64,000 nucleotides of DNA from Paenibacillus sp. J5C2022 (GCF_025567625.1 NZ_JAOQJC010000033.1:1-64000), one strand, 5' to 3'. Positions 8,682-18,450 are shown, counted from the first letter of the stretch. Notes: generated by a model not told the origin, from the sequence alone. Made by a program: numbers and translations.

Positions 8682-9509
8682 ATGTCAAAAATAATTGCAC
8701 TCGCCAATCAAAAGGGTGGCGTGGGCAAAACGACGACGGCAGTTAATCTAGGAATCGGTTTAGCCGCTAAAGGAAAAAAAGTACTGCTAGTCGATGCGGA
8801 TGCACAGGGCAATTTGACCGATGCTTTAGGATTTAACGAGCCAGATAGTTTGCCTGTGTCGTTAGCTACTCTGTTAAGTAAAACGATGATGGAGGAGCCT
8901 TGTGAATCATTTGAAGGTATTTTACATCATCATGAAGGTGTTGATCTTATGCCGGGCAATATTGAGCTATCAGCAGTCGAAGTTTCCCTAGTAAATACAA
9001 TGAGCCGGGAAACCATAATGCGTTCTTATCTTGAAACTGCAAGAGCAGATTACGATTACATCCTGATTGACTGTATGCCTAGTCTTGGTATGATGACGAT
9101 CAATGCTTTAGCAGCGGCAGATAGCGTCATTATTCCCGTACAGGCGCATTATTTGCCTGCGAAGGGTATGACGCAACTCTTGCAGACGATTGCCCGTGTT
9201 CGCCGCCAGATCAATCCGAAGTTGGTACTGGATGGTGTATTGCTCACGATGGTAGATAACCGAACGAATTTTGCTAAAGACATTGCTTTTGTTCTCAGGC
9301 GTGATTACGGGGACAAGTTGCGAGTGTTTCAAACGGAAATCCCTCTATCCATTCGTGCAGCCGAAACGAGTTCCAAAGGTATGAGTATCTATTCGTATGA
9401 TCCGAACGGTCGGGCAGCAAAAGCCTATTCCTCTTTTACGAAGGAGGTGAACGCGCTTGGCAGCGAAAGAAGACAGGCGCGCCAGCATCAAGCTGACCCA
9501 AGTCGATGA
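8682..9509 (+). CDS. parA: ParA family partition ATPase
   Basis: A 275-aa Soj/ParA ATPase. The deviant Walker A is KGGVGKTT at residues 11-18 with both lysines present, and Walker B is YILIDCMPSLG. It drives segregation of the element by cycling on DNA together with ParB. The start is ATG 8682 with AAAGGAG at 8667-8673; the GTG at 8664 lies upstream of that site. The 3' end overlaps parB by 53 bp. Partition genes are common on plasmids and on ICEs that replicate after excision. Confidence 0.95.
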   Translation: MSKIIALANQKGGVGKTTTAVNLGIGLAAKGKKVLLVDADAQGNLTDALGFNEPDSLPVSLATLLSKTMMEEPCESFEGILHHHEGVDLMPGNIELSAVEVSLVNTMSRETIMRSYLETARADYDYILIDCMPSLGMMTINALAAADSVIIPVQAHYLPAKGMTQLLQTIARVRRQINPKLVLDGVLLTMVDNRTNFAKDIAFVLRRDYGDKLRVFQTEIPLSIRAAETSSKGMSIYSYDPNGRAAKAYSSFTKEVNALGSERRQARQHQADPSR

Positions 9510-10392
9510 TTTATTTTTGACTGAGGATGGCCGTGCTGATGCGCAACGTGAAAAAGTGATGGATATTCCGCTGGCGGAAATTAGTGAATTTCCCAGTCAT
9601 CCCTTTAAGGTGAATGTTGATGAAGCGATGCTGGAAATGGCAGAAAGTATTAAACAATATGGCGTTTTGGTTCCTGGTCTTGTTCGTCCTAAGTCAAGTG
9701 GCGGCTATGAAATGGTTGCCGGACATCGCCGCATGAAAGCAAGCGAATTGGCAGGTATGGAGACAATTCCTTGTATAGTCCGGGAGTTGGACGATGATCA
9801 GGCAACAATCATTATGGTAGATAGTAACCTGCAACGGGAAAATATTTCGCCAAGCGAGAAGGCATTTGCCTATAAGATGAAGCTGGAGGCGATGAATCGG
9901 CAAGGACAGCGAACCGACTTAACTTCCCGACAAATTGTCGGGAAGTTAGAAAGTGCTGATATTATCGGTCGAGATGTAGGGGAAAGCGGCAGACAAATCC
10001 AGCGTTATATCCGTCTGACCGAACTAACGCCATCTATTCTCGAAATGGTAGACGATAAGCAAATTGCCTTTAATCCAGCCGTAGAACTATCCTACTTGGC
10101 CGAAAAAGAACAGCAGACTTTATTTGAAACGATGCAGTCCGAGGACTGTACGCCTTCGCTGGCACAAGCGCAGCGCATGAAAAAACTGAGCCAGGATGGA
10201 CGGCTAAACGTGGACGTCATCTTCTCGATTCTTACAGAGGAGAAGCCGAATCAGAAAGAAAAGCTCACGATCAAGGGAGAACGGGTCGACCGTTTCTTCC
10301 CACGGGACTTCACCTTGAGACAAAAGGAAGACCTTATTGTTCAACTACTCGAATCTTGGTATCGAAGACGTCAACGGGATCAGGAACGATAA
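9457..10392 (+). CDS. parB: ParB/RepB/Spo0J family partition protein
   Basis: A 311-aa centromere-binding CTPase-type protein. The N-terminal ParB domain contains GHRRMKASELAG and NLQRENISPSEKAFAY (box II type), followed by a helix-turn-helix region (SGRQIQRYIRLTELTPSILEMV). The start is TTG 9457 with the strong AAGGAGGTG at 9441-9449. It overlaps the end of parA by 53 bp, which points to coupled translation. The parS site was not identified. Confidence 0.95.
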   Translation: MAAKEDRRASIKLTQVDDLFLTEDGRADAQREKVMDIPLAEISEFPSHPFKVNVDEAMLEMAESIKQYGVLVPGLVRPKSSGGYEMVAGHRRMKASELAGMETIPCIVRELDDDQATIIMVDSNLQRENISPSEKAFAYKMKLEAMNRQGQRTDLTSRQIVGKLESADIIGRDVGESGRQIQRYIRLTELTPSILEMVDDKQIAFNPAVELSYLAEKEQQTLFETMQSEDCTPSLAQAQRMKKLSQDGRLNVDVIFSILTEEKPNQKEKLTIKGERVDRFFPRDFTLRQKEDLIVQLLESWYRRRQRDQER

Positions 10393-10413
10393 GACATTAC
10401 AAAGCTACACACC

Positions 10414-10440
10414 AACTCTCCACAAGGGGGAGTTTTTTTT
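10414..10440 (+). terminator. Short terminator after parB
   Basis: AACTCTCC, a loop of ACAAG, then GGGGAGTT followed by eight T. The stem is short, so readthrough into the downstream genes is likely. Confidence 0.6.
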
Positions 10441-10469
10441 ATGCCTATATTCGGAAAGGAGAAAATTCA

Positions 10470-10643
10470 ATGGATTTTACGAGAGGAAAACGTCGTCAAT
10501 ATGAACGTCTGATGAAAGAAAAACCGGGCTTTTCCCGGCATCCTGAAAACTTGGATGAAGCAGAGACGTTGTTACAAGACAGGGACAAGCAAGCCGATGG
10601 CAGTCGCAAGAAACGAACCCGCAAACGGCAGTTGGAGGGATAG
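10470..10643 (+). CDS. Small basic protein of the element
   Basis: 57 aa, rich in Lys/Arg (MDFTRGKRRQYERLM, KKRTRKRQ near the C-terminus). It is too short to assign a fold. ATG 10470 has AAAGGAG at 10455-10461, and it sits 2 bp before the next gene. It is probably a DNA- or RNA-binding accessory protein, but no family is recognised. Confidence 0.55.
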   Translation: MDFTRGKRRQYERLMKEKPGFSRHPENLDEAETLLQDRDKQADGSRKKRTRKRQLEG

Positions 10644-10645
10644 CG

Positions 10646-11257
10646 ATGGATCAGGAGAAACGGATGGCTGGTGATTATGAGGTTTATCATGCTCTGCCCA
10701 TTGGCAGAGTGGAGGTCGTTTTGGGCATCGACATAACCAATGACAAAAAGCCTTATTTGGTTTGCTATTGCGACAAGAACAATTTGTTTGGCATCGATCA
10801 GTATTATGGTGCGGAAGGATATGCGGATTATCTTGTCGCCATGCAGGAGTTTACCAAGCTCATGCAGTGGGAAATCGAGAAACTCCAGACCGAGCGTGCT
10901 GTGATCGCGGAGCCGATGCCTCTCATCCAACCGACCCATTGCATCCCGATCAAGGGTGAGGATGATCTCACGGGTAAGATTGTCGTCGTTCGTCCGGGGT
11001 GGCTGCGGCCAGCATTTCAAACGGCAGACCATCAGTTGATTTGGGTAACGGGAGGTTTCGGGGCTTCGGGAAACTCTCGCGGACGAGCAGTCTATGCAGA
11101 AACACTCTATTCAGGCGATGAATACCGTTATAACCGGGAGGACCTGATGGGCTTTCTCAAGCCGGAGCATACACGAACATGGGCAGCTGAAAAGCTGGCG
11201 CAACGACAAGCGGAGAAAGCGCCATCGAAGCCGCGATCGCGGGATGACGCGCGTTAA
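10646..11257 (+). CDS. Conserved conjugative-element protein of unknown function
   Basis: 203 aa. DYEVYHALPIGRVEVVLGID and NLFGIDQYY resemble a short protein found in many Firmicutes CTn/Tn1549-type elements, which normally has no assigned role. The middle part has VVVRPGWLRPAFQTADHQLI, and the C-terminus is charged and probably disordered. There is no membrane segment. GGAGGG at 10633-10638 precedes ATG 10646. Its position after parB and before the pilus module is consistent with an element core gene. Confidence 0.6.
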   Translation: MDQEKRMAGDYEVYHALPIGRVEVVLGIDITNDKKPYLVCYCDKNNLFGIDQYYGAEGYADYLVAMQEFTKLMQWEIEKLQTERAVIAEPMPLIQPTHCIPIKGEDDLTGKIVVVRPGWLRPAFQTADHQLIWVTGGFGASGNSRGRAVYAETLYSGDEYRYNREDLMGFLKPEHTRTWAAEKLAQRQAEKAPSKPRSRDDAR

Positions 11258-11303
11258 GAGAAGTGCGTACTTTTTTCTGTATAAATGAAAGGAGAAGTGA
11301 ACT

Positions 11304-12410
11304 ATGTCATGGAGCTATCGTCACCGTAAAGCGTTGGTGATCGGAACAATCGCAATTAGCGTTTGCCTGTTGATTGCCGCATCCGTGTATCTGATGATTC
11401 AGCACACCGATCAGCAGCAACAGCACCAAAGGATGCAAGCAGCATATGAACAGCAAATCGAGCAGTTCAAAATGCAAGAGAAGCAGGATCAAAGGAACGT
11501 ATGGACAACGGTTAAAACCGTTCAGGCGGGAAATATGTTGACTGCTGCTGATCTCAAAGCTGTACCCATGCCAGTCACCATCGTTCCACCGGGCGTGATT
11601 ACCGACCGTGAAGCCATTATTGGAAAGAGCGCCAAAGTCGAACTGTCGCCGGGGACACCGCTGTTATCTTCCCTCCTCTATGAGGGTCAGCCGATTCCGA
11701 AGGACTTGAGAATTAAAGAGTTTCAGGTTATCCAACTTCCTTCAAATCTTAAACCTACGCAGTTTATCGATGTGCGAATTGGTTTTCCTACAGGCGAGGA
11801 CTTTGTGTTGTTGTCTAAAAAGAGGGTGCGTGAGCTATCTGGCATGGTGGTTTGGTTGGAGATGAACGAATTGGATATTTTGCAAACATCCAGTGCCATC
11901 GTTGATGCGTATTTGCAAGGCGCTCGCCTGTATGCACTACCCTATCTTGAGCCGGGATTGCAGGAAGCTGCGATTGTAAATTATCCAGCTAATCCACTGG
12001 TTCTCGATCTAATGGAAAATGATCCGAATTTACTGGAAGTTGCAGAGACTGAACTAGCGCGCAAGCTGCGAGAAACGTTGGATAACAACCTTAAGGCGAT
12101 GAGCGAGTCGGACAAATTGCGTGCTACGAGTGGTAGTGTCACAGTACAGCAGCAGTTGCAAAACGAACGCACGACAACGCAGCAAGGCAACGCCATATAC
12201 GAAATGCAGTCACCTACTGAATTACCACCAACATTACCTGCTATAGATGAGCAGCAACCAATTTCAACACCAGCGCCGACTGAAATCCCGTCTGATGTAG
12301 TGGAAGATGACCCTATAGCATCGCCCTCTACGGACACGCAACCAAGCGTTGTACCGGATGATGAGAACCAATCAGATGAGGAGAAATGGAATGATATCTT
12401 CAACCAGTAA
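11304..12410 (+). CDS. CpaB/RcpC-like pilus assembly protein (SAF domain)
   Basis: 368 aa. One N-terminal membrane helix (about residues 10-32) is followed by a Gln-rich coiled segment. A SAF-like domain follows at about 65-125 (VQAGNMLTAADLKAVPMP, VELSPGTPLLSSLLY), then an alpha/beta region and a Thr/Pro/Glu-rich C-terminal tail. SAF plus a membrane anchor is the pattern of CpaB, a Tad/Flp pilus assembly factor on the outside of the membrane. It opens the pilus operon, and the following TadZ and TadA genes support the call. Confidence 0.75.
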   Translation: MSWSYRHRKALVIGTIAISVCLLIAASVYLMIQHTDQQQQHQRMQAAYEQQIEQFKMQEKQDQRNVWTTVKTVQAGNMLTAADLKAVPMPVTIVPPGVITDREAIIGKSAKVELSPGTPLLSSLLYEGQPIPKDLRIKEFQVIQLPSNLKPTQFIDVRIGFPTGEDFVLLSKKRVRELSGMVVWLEMNELDILQTSSAIVDAYLQGARLYALPYLEPGLQEAAIVNYPANPLVLDLMENDPNLLEVAETELARKLRETLDNNLKAMSESDKLRATSGSVTVQQQLQNERTTTQQGNAIYEMQSPTELPPTLPAIDEQQPISTPAPTEIPSDVVEDDPIASPSTDTQPSVVPDDENQSDEEKWNDIFNQ

Positions 12411-12422
12411 AGGAGAACATGT

Positions 12423-13130
12423 ATGAAAAAGATTATTTTTTTCGGCACGGCGGACAAGAGCCATGTGCTCTTGGTACTAGGCCGCTTGCTGACGGAACTA
12501 AATCGCAAGGTGTTGTTGGTCGATTCAACAATGACACAATCGGTACAGGGCTATTTGCCACATGCTACACCTGGAAGTGCCATACAGGAGTTCGAGGGAA
12601 TGGATGTAGCCTATGGTTATATCAATGGCAGGCAACTAGAACAAGGGTTGACGCAGCCGATCACTGCAACGGATTATGACATTATGCTGCTGGATACCGA
12701 TCATACGGAATTTGTTGCGGGGAAGGAAGTGTCCAACTATGAAAAACGGGTATGGTGTTGGGACGGGAAACGCAACTCCTTGCTACGTAACGAGGAATTG
12801 TTGGTTCGCTTATGTCTGCATGAGGCGACAACACCACTGATGTTTTATCGGATGCTCTCTCCTGCCCTGATGGGTACCTTGTCCGAATGGCGATTAGATA
12901 CGCGCACGCGCCAATTGCAATGGGAGGAAACGGAGTTTCGATTTCTGCTTGATGAGCGGGATGTCGCTGTCGATCTGGATAATCAGCATCATAGCCGTAT
13001 CCAGCTTCGAGGGCTGTCGGGCGCGTATAAACAAAACCTGCTGACGATGTTGCAACAGCTTTGCGAATGTGACAGCAAAGCAGCTAGAAAGGCCTGGTCG
13101 AGCGTTCGGAAACGCAACCGAATGTGGTAG
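12423..13130 (+). CDS. Degenerate TadZ/MinD-like protein without a P-loop
   Basis: 235 aa. The fold signature is a first strand KKIIFFG, then strand RKVLLVDST and YDIMLLDTD, matching the strand order of ParA/MinD ATPases. The loop at residues 7-14 is GTADKSHV in place of a nucleotide-binding P-loop, so it should not hydrolyse ATP in the usual way. It lies between CpaB and a second TadZ-like gene. It could be a regulatory partner or polar localisation factor for the pilus. Confidence 0.55.
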   Translation: MKKIIFFGTADKSHVLLVLGRLLTELNRKVLLVDSTMTQSVQGYLPHATPGSAIQEFEGMDVAYGYINGRQLEQGLTQPITATDYDIMLLDTDHTEFVAGKEVSNYEKRVWCWDGKRNSLLRNEELLVRLCLHEATTPLMFYRMLSPALMGTLSEWRLDTRTRQLQWEETEFRFLLDERDVAVDLDNQHHSRIQLRGLSGAYKQNLLTMLQQLCECDSKAARKAWSSVRKRNRMW

Positions 13131-13148
13131 AAAGGAGACTGAGTATCT

Positions 13149-13979
13149 ATGGGAACGACCGTTGTGTTCTGGAGTCCTGTTGCGGGACAAGCTGGAACAA
13201 CGACTAATTTGATTGCCCTTGCATCGTGTCTGGGCATGGAATATTCCGCCCGTGTATTGCTGCTCGGGCATGTACAAAGCGAATATGCTGCTGTTGCTCG
13301 TGCGTTCTTTACGTTATCAGTAATGGGTGAAAGGCATACGCGAGATGTGGGCATCGACGCATTGCTTCGGCTTTTGCAAAATCGAAAACTAGAGTATGGC
13401 ATGTTGCGAGACTATGCCATGCCGCTGTTGCAAGATCGTCTCGACTTATTGCCCGGTTCATTGAAGTCGGATGATTTATTTCAAGACGCCTCACAAACGA
13501 GGATTATACCGCTTCTCGATATGGCAAAACGTGCGTATGATCTGGTTCTCATTGACGGCGGCAGTGGTAAAGGAGCAAATAGATTATGGGAGGCAGCAGA
13601 CGTGCTGGTTATTTGTTTACCACAAAATCGACTGTTGCTCGAACGTTTCTTTGGGTCATCCGAATTTGCGTTACTGCGAGAAAGAAAGACCCTGTTTGTT
13701 ATCGGTCAATATGACCTTCATTCGCGATTGTCTGCCAAAAATCTGATGCGTCAATTTCCTGATCTGCCACATGTACATCCTGTAGTTCATAATACGGGAT
13801 GGCTAGATGCCGTACAATATGGCGGTGCGACCAGCTATTGGTTTCGTAACCAACGACTTACGCGAACGCATGAAAACTATCTTTTCGTGAATCAAATACG
13901 ACAGCTGGCACATGCCTTGACGAAACGTGCTGGGGCGGACCGTCCTTTCTTTGGCGGGCGGGAGGATGGTACACGATGA
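13149..13979 (+). CDS. TadZ/CpaE-like atypical ParA-family protein
   Basis: 276 aa. The P-loop region reads SPVAGQAGTTTN: glycines and threonines are kept, but both lysines of the ParA signature (KGGxGKT) are replaced by Ala and Thr. Walker B-like YDLVLIDGGSG follows. TadZ proteins are known for atypical P-loops and for placing Tad pili at the cell pole. The last 4 bp overlap the TadA gene, which supports a shared complex. Confidence 0.7.
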   Translation: MGTTVVFWSPVAGQAGTTTNLIALASCLGMEYSARVLLLGHVQSEYAAVARAFFTLSVMGERHTRDVGIDALLRLLQNRKLEYGMLRDYAMPLLQDRLDLLPGSLKSDDLFQDASQTRIIPLLDMAKRAYDLVLIDGGSGKGANRLWEAADVLVICLPQNRLLLERFFGSSEFALLRERKTLFVIGQYDLHSRLSAKNLMRQFPDLPHVHPVVHNTGWLDAVQYGGATSYWFRNQRLTRTHENYLFVNQIRQLAHALTKRAGADRPFFGGREDGTR

Positions 13980-15844
13980 TGATCTGGTTGAATGCCTTTA
14001 TCTTAGGAATGCTGCTGTTACTCGTGTATTTTTTCCTTTATATGCGGATGAGTCGCCGCCTGCCGAAACAAGAGCCTACTGTACCGCTTTATACGTTTGA
14101 AGCTATGACAGCATTCATTAAGGGGACGTTGCATGAACTGACCAGTAGCCATTTGAATGATTACGGATTATCAGCAGAGGATTTTCGCCGTCGTAAAAAT
14201 AAACGTGCGGAACTAAAGAAGGCATTGCGCGGTTGTACTTCCGGGGATATAAGGGATAAGGAATATGTAAAGCAAGTCATTGCAGATGTACTTGCGCAAC
14301 ACTATCAATTGGATGACGCAAATCTGAATTTACTATTACCATTTCATAAACCGGAGCGGTTAACCCCGCAAGATCAGTTTGATATTTTGCTTTACCTATA
14401 TAAAAAGCGAGAACGACTGCACGCACTGGATAAGTTGATTCAAACGTATGAACTGGATCAGCTGAAATGGGATGAGGATGGGCAGTTAGAATCGTACTGT
14501 ATAACAGTGGAGGATGTTCAAAGCATATACTCCAAGGAAGCTCCTCGTCTGACAACAGACGATAAAATCCAAGTTGTTGTACAGCGGATATATCAGCGTT
14601 ACAAAGGTTATAGCGTTATTGATGAGATCCGCGATATGCGAATTGATGGTGTGTCCGGCGGTGTGTCCGGTCTGCCCCCGCTCATGTGGGAAGGGGATTG
14701 GACGTATGATGAGGAGATACAAACACAGGCACTGCCTCGCTCGCATGAAAGTGTTTGGATTTTTTATAAAGGAAAGTCGATTCAACTTCGGTTTCTTTCC
14801 TTTGGTTCGGAACAGGAACTGCGGCGTGTCTGCCAAAACATCTACAAGCATAATTTTCCCGGTCAGCTTTCGGAAGCAACCGGATACAAGGTCAATGAAA
14901 TGGCAGACGGCTCTCGCGTTGTTGTGTTGCGCCCTCGGTTCAGTGAATCGTGGGCTTTTTTTGTGCGCAAATTTGATGTGCAAAGCGCCATGTTGGAACA
15001 GTTAATCCAAGATGAAGGAGCAGAGCTTCCGATCAACCTGATTCGTTATTTGGTATCAGGTGCGCGCATTACAGCGATTACAGGCGCGCAAGGTAGCGGA
15101 AAAACGACACTGTTGATGGCGATGGTTCGTCATATATCCGCCGTGTTGCCGATCCGAGTGCAGGAAATGAGTTTTGAACTGCAATTGCGCAAAATTTATC
15201 CGCATCGCAATATTGTCAGTCTGCGCGAAACAGAGACGATTTCAGGCCAGGAAGGGCTGGACATCCAAAAGAAAACGGATGGTTCTGTGAATATTTTGGG
15301 CGAAGTTGCGACTGATCCGGTCGCAGCTTGGATGGTGCAGATGGCGCAAGTCGCTTCCCTTTTTACGCTGTTTACCCATCATGCGAAAACGTTTCGTGAC
15401 TTGGTTTTATCGCTGCGCAACTCGTTGCTTAAAACCGGTGTGTTTACAAACGAACGTATCGCCGAGCAGCAGGTAGTCAGTGTGGTCAACTTCGACATCC
15501 ACCTGCGCCGCGATGTGGATGGACGGCGCTACATTGAGCGTATTACAGAGTGCGTTCCGATATCGCAGGAAACGGCGTACCCGGAGGCCTTTCGCGGGGA
15601 CATGACTACGGACGAACGATTAACGGCTTTTATGGAAACCGTACTTGAATATTTTCGGCGCTCCACGGATCGTCCTTTGTACGCGGCTCGCAATATCATC
15701 GAGTACCGAGACGGTCGGTATGTTGCCGTTCATCCGCTATCTAAGCAAAATCGGGGAGAGATTGCAGGGCATTTAAGCGGCCCCGATCAGGCTGCTTTCG
15801 ATGCGTTTCTCGCAGTGTATTGGGGGGACGAGCATGGATCGTGA
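13976..15844 (+). CDS. TadA/CpaF-like secretion ATPase
   Basis: A 622-aa VirB11/GspE superfamily ATPase. An N-terminal membrane helix (about residues 5-22) is unusual for cytosolic TadA. Walker A is TGAQGSGKTTLL near residue 370, followed by an Asp box-like NILGEVATDP region and the conserved His segment LFTHHAKT. It powers pilin polymerisation at the inner face of the membrane. It is longer than typical CpaF (about 450 aa) because of an extended N-terminal region. It overlaps the genes on both sides by a few bases. Confidence 0.85.
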   Translation: MMIWLNAFILGMLLLLVYFFLYMRMSRRLPKQEPTVPLYTFEAMTAFIKGTLHELTSSHLNDYGLSAEDFRRRKNKRAELKKALRGCTSGDIRDKEYVKQVIADVLAQHYQLDDANLNLLLPFHKPERLTPQDQFDILLYLYKKRERLHALDKLIQTYELDQLKWDEDGQLESYCITVEDVQSIYSKEAPRLTTDDKIQVVVQRIYQRYKGYSVIDEIRDMRIDGVSGGVSGLPPLMWEGDWTYDEEIQTQALPRSHESVWIFYKGKSIQLRFLSFGSEQELRRVCQNIYKHNFPGQLSEATGYKVNEMADGSRVVVLRPRFSESWAFFVRKFDVQSAMLEQLIQDEGAELPINLIRYLVSGARITAITGAQGSGKTTLLMAMVRHISAVLPIRVQEMSFELQLRKIYPHRNIVSLRETETISGQEGLDIQKKTDGSVNILGEVATDPVAAWMVQMAQVASLFTLFTHHAKTFRDLVLSLRNSLLKTGVFTNERIAEQQVVSVVNFDIHLRRDVDGRRYIERITECVPISQETAYPEAFRGDMTTDERLTAFMETVLEYFRRSTDRPLYAARNIIEYRDGRYVAVHPLSKQNRGEIAGHLSGPDQAAFDAFLAVYWGDEHGS

Positions 15845-17903
15845 ATGGTTATCCCTCCTGCTAGGTATGGCAACCGTATTGTTTTTAATCGCTCTTGCCG
15901 CATATATGTGGTTGTCTCGCCGCAATACGGAAGTGGCAGCGGTGCGCCGATATGAAGCCCTGCGCCAGCCAGGAAAAACGACGAGAAGACAAATTCTGTA
16001 TAGTGGGTTGCAGAAGCTATACAGCTTGTGTGAGCAAGTGCCCATCTTACGGACGTATTTGGTTCATGTCCGTAGACGACTAGCGATTTTGAGTTTGGGC
16101 GATGAATGGAAGCTGCGGTTAGAAACCATGAAATCTGTGTTATTCATCTGGGGATTACTGCTTCTAATTGCCATTCCCATTGTGCTTATGGTGCGAGACC
16201 TTTTTACATGGGGCATGCTTGGCATCGGTCTATGGGTTGGACACGGAATACTATCGGATATGGGGGTTCATCGGCTCGAAGTACGGCTATTACGGCAACT
16301 CCGAAACTTTATGGGGGATGTTCGGCATCATTATCATCGGCATGGGATGGTCGAAGAAGCGATTTATGACGCAGCGGATGGTGCTCCATATGAGATGACA
16401 CTTCATGGACAGGCGCTCTACGAAACGTTATCCGCTAGCGATAGCGAAGAAAAGCTGGCTCAATACGTGGAACTTGCACCGAATCGCTATTTGCAAGGCA
16501 TAGCGGGATTATCCCACTTGGTAAAAGAACACGGTGATCCCAAAAGCGACACGGGTTCCGTGTACCTTAAGGGACTGGAAAAATTGACAGGCGAACTCAA
16601 TTTGGAATTGTTGCGCAGGGAGCGGCTTGGCTACCTGCTGCAAGGATTGTCCATCATTGCTCTACTTCCTCTACTCGGCACACATCCGATTGAAGCTTGG
16701 GCGAGTCACTACTTTCCAGCGATGGATACGTTTTATGGGAGTGCTTGGGGTTGGGCCATTAAAATCGCGGTGCTTGCTATCGTATGGATTTCTTATGTTC
16801 TATTGCGTAATATCTCAGAACTGGATATTACGAACCGCCCTACCAGCCGAAAAAGATGGGAACAACGGGCGTATAGCTGGCCGTGGATGCGCTCACTTGT
16901 TCATCGACTTGGTCCGATGCCGGGATCAGCGGAAGCAGAACGCGTGACCAAACTGCTTAAAGATACAGCTTCCCCACTACGACTGGAATGGTTTTATGTG
17001 CAACGCATTGCAGCCGGATGTATTGCTTTTTTTGTCGTACTGGGTCTATTTGTTGCCTTGACCGTGACAGATCGGCACCAAATCTTGTACGCACCGGTAA
17101 AACCGGGGACGATGTTTGGCCAACTGTCACCAGAGGAAGAAGCAAAGGCACATGAGATCGCTCTACTGGATCGACGCATGCTTTCACAATTGAAGGAGGT
17201 GAGGCCGCGCAACGAAAATACGGTGATGAGTCTGTTACGTAAGGAAATGAATGTTCAAGATCAGGATGAGCAGCTTCGACCAGCTGCGAGACGTATTTTG
17301 GGCAAGCTAGCAAAACTGGACAAACCGCTATTTGCCTGGTGGGAAGGGTTGCTGGCCATCGCTGCAGGTTGGGGCGGTTATGCGATGCCTGTCGGCATAC
17401 GTTGGTTTAGACGGCATATGCGGCAAATGGAGATGAAGCATGAAGTAGACCAGTTACAGGTTGTGATTGGTATGCTGGTTGGCATGGAACGCATGTCGGT
17501 CGAACAGCTCTTGATGTGGATGGAGCAGTTCGCCCGTATCTTTCAAGAACCGTTGCAAACGTGTTTGCTTCATTTTGAACATGGTGCGGAGCAATCGCTC
17601 ACGCAACTCAAGGAGGATGCGCCTTTTTTGCCGTTTACCCGAACGATTGAAAAGCTGGAACTGGCGATGCAGCATTTACCGATCAAACAGGCGTTTGATG
17701 ATCTTGAATCGGAACAAGCTTTTGCCAGAGAACAGCGCAAACAAGAATATGAGCAGTTAATTGAGCAAAAAGCTGGCTGGGGTCGTCTGATCGGGTTTGC
17801 GCCCCTTATGTCGCTAATCTTTGGTTATTTGGTCATCCCGCTTGTCGTTGTGAGTCTACAGCAGATGACCATGTACTATGATCAGCTTCAACGTATCCAG
17901 TAA
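15834..17903 (+). CDS. TadB/TadC-like membrane platform protein
   Basis: 689 aa. Start ATG 15834 follows a G-run at 15822-15827 and overlaps the TadA gene by 11 bp. At least seven hydrophobic helices are visible: near the N-terminus, LFIWGLLLLIAIPIVLMV, LLQGLSIIALLPLLG, AIKIAVLAIVWISYVLL, GCIAFFVVLGLFVALTV, GLLAIAAGWGGYAM and LMSLIFGYLVIPLVVVSL. Cytosolic helical blocks between them resemble T2SSF domains. Usual TadB and TadC are about 300 aa each, so this reads as both halves fused in one chain. Confidence 0.7.
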   Translation: MDREWLSLLLGMATVLFLIALAAYMWLSRRNTEVAAVRRYEALRQPGKTTRRQILYSGLQKLYSLCEQVPILRTYLVHVRRRLAILSLGDEWKLRLETMKSVLFIWGLLLLIAIPIVLMVRDLFTWGMLGIGLWVGHGILSDMGVHRLEVRLLRQLRNFMGDVRHHYHRHGMVEEAIYDAADGAPYEMTLHGQALYETLSASDSEEKLAQYVELAPNRYLQGIAGLSHLVKEHGDPKSDTGSVYLKGLEKLTGELNLELLRRERLGYLLQGLSIIALLPLLGTHPIEAWASHYFPAMDTFYGSAWGWAIKIAVLAIVWISYVLLRNISELDITNRPTSRKRWEQRAYSWPWMRSLVHRLGPMPGSAEAERVTKLLKDTASPLRLEWFYVQRIAAGCIAFFVVLGLFVALTVTDRHQILYAPVKPGTMFGQLSPEEEAKAHEIALLDRRMLSQLKEVRPRNENTVMSLLRKEMNVQDQDEQLRPAARRILGKLAKLDKPLFAWWEGLLAIAAGWGGYAMPVGIRWFRRHMRQMEMKHEVDQLQVVIGMLVGMERMSVEQLLMWMEQFARIFQEPLQTCLLHFEHGAEQSLTQLKEDAPFLPFTRTIEKLELAMQHLPIKQAFDDLESEQAFAREQRKQEYEQLIEQKAGWGRLIGFAPLMSLIFGYLVIPLVVVSLQQMTMYYDQLQRIQ

Positions 17904-17914
17904 TCAGCACAGAC

Positions 17915-17940
17915 GCTTTCCAAAACGGAAGGCATTTTTT
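17915..17940 (+). terminator. Terminator-like hairpin between TadB/C and the first pilin gene
   Basis: GCTTTCC (17915-17921) pairs with GGAAGGC (17927-17933, one G-U), followed by A and a T-run. It may lower or separate expression of the machinery and the pilins. Confidence 0.5.
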
Positions 17941-17970
17941 TATTTCCCAAATAAAAGGAGAGATTGACAC

Positions 17971-18450
17971 ATGTCCAACGCACAAAAAGCATTGGTGATG
18001 GCCGCAGGTATTTTTCTTGCCATTGCCCTCATTACACTCGCGGTCGTCCTGTTTACTTCGGCACAGGATTCCACGAAAGCAGCGCAAAGTAATTTTAGCA
18101 ATATCCAAACCGAATTATCGCAAACGGCGTTTACCGTGTATGACAACACGACACTTTCGGGTAGCCAAGTGGTCAACGCTTTGCGTAAGTTCCGTGACCA
18201 AGATCAATTCGGTATTCAAATCGTGACAGGAAAAAATCCGACAGGCCAATGGTATGGCAAGATAGTGAATACGAGTGTTCCGCTAGACAGCGTTACGTAT
18301 GGCATGATTGAGGGAACCGCTCCTGGTCAAGTCAGTCAAACGGTAGACGAGGCAGATATTAACTATGTCAATCCAAGCGGCAAGTTCCGCGCATCGCTGG
18401 TGCTCGACAGCAGTAATGTCATTCGCGGTATTATCTTCCGTCAGCAGTAA
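17971..18450 (+). CDS. Pilin-like protein, probable major subunit
   Basis: 159 aa. One hydrophobic N-terminal helix (LVMAAGIFLAIALITLAVVL) is preceded by a very short polar leader, then a small beta-rich domain. This is the class of flp-like pilins found beside Tad genes in Gram-positives, though the Gly...Glu5 signature of Flp prepilins is missing. AAAGGAG precedes ATG 17971. The spacing and a terminator in front suggest separate, higher expression. Confidence 0.6.
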   Translation: MSNAQKALVMAAGIFLAIALITLAVVLFTSAQDSTKAAQSNFSNIQTELSQTAFTVYDNTTLSGSQVVNALRKFRDQDQFGIQIVTGKNPTGQWYGKIVNTSVPLDSVTYGMIEGTAPGQVSQTVDEADINYVNPSGKFRASLVLDSSNVIRGIIFRQQ

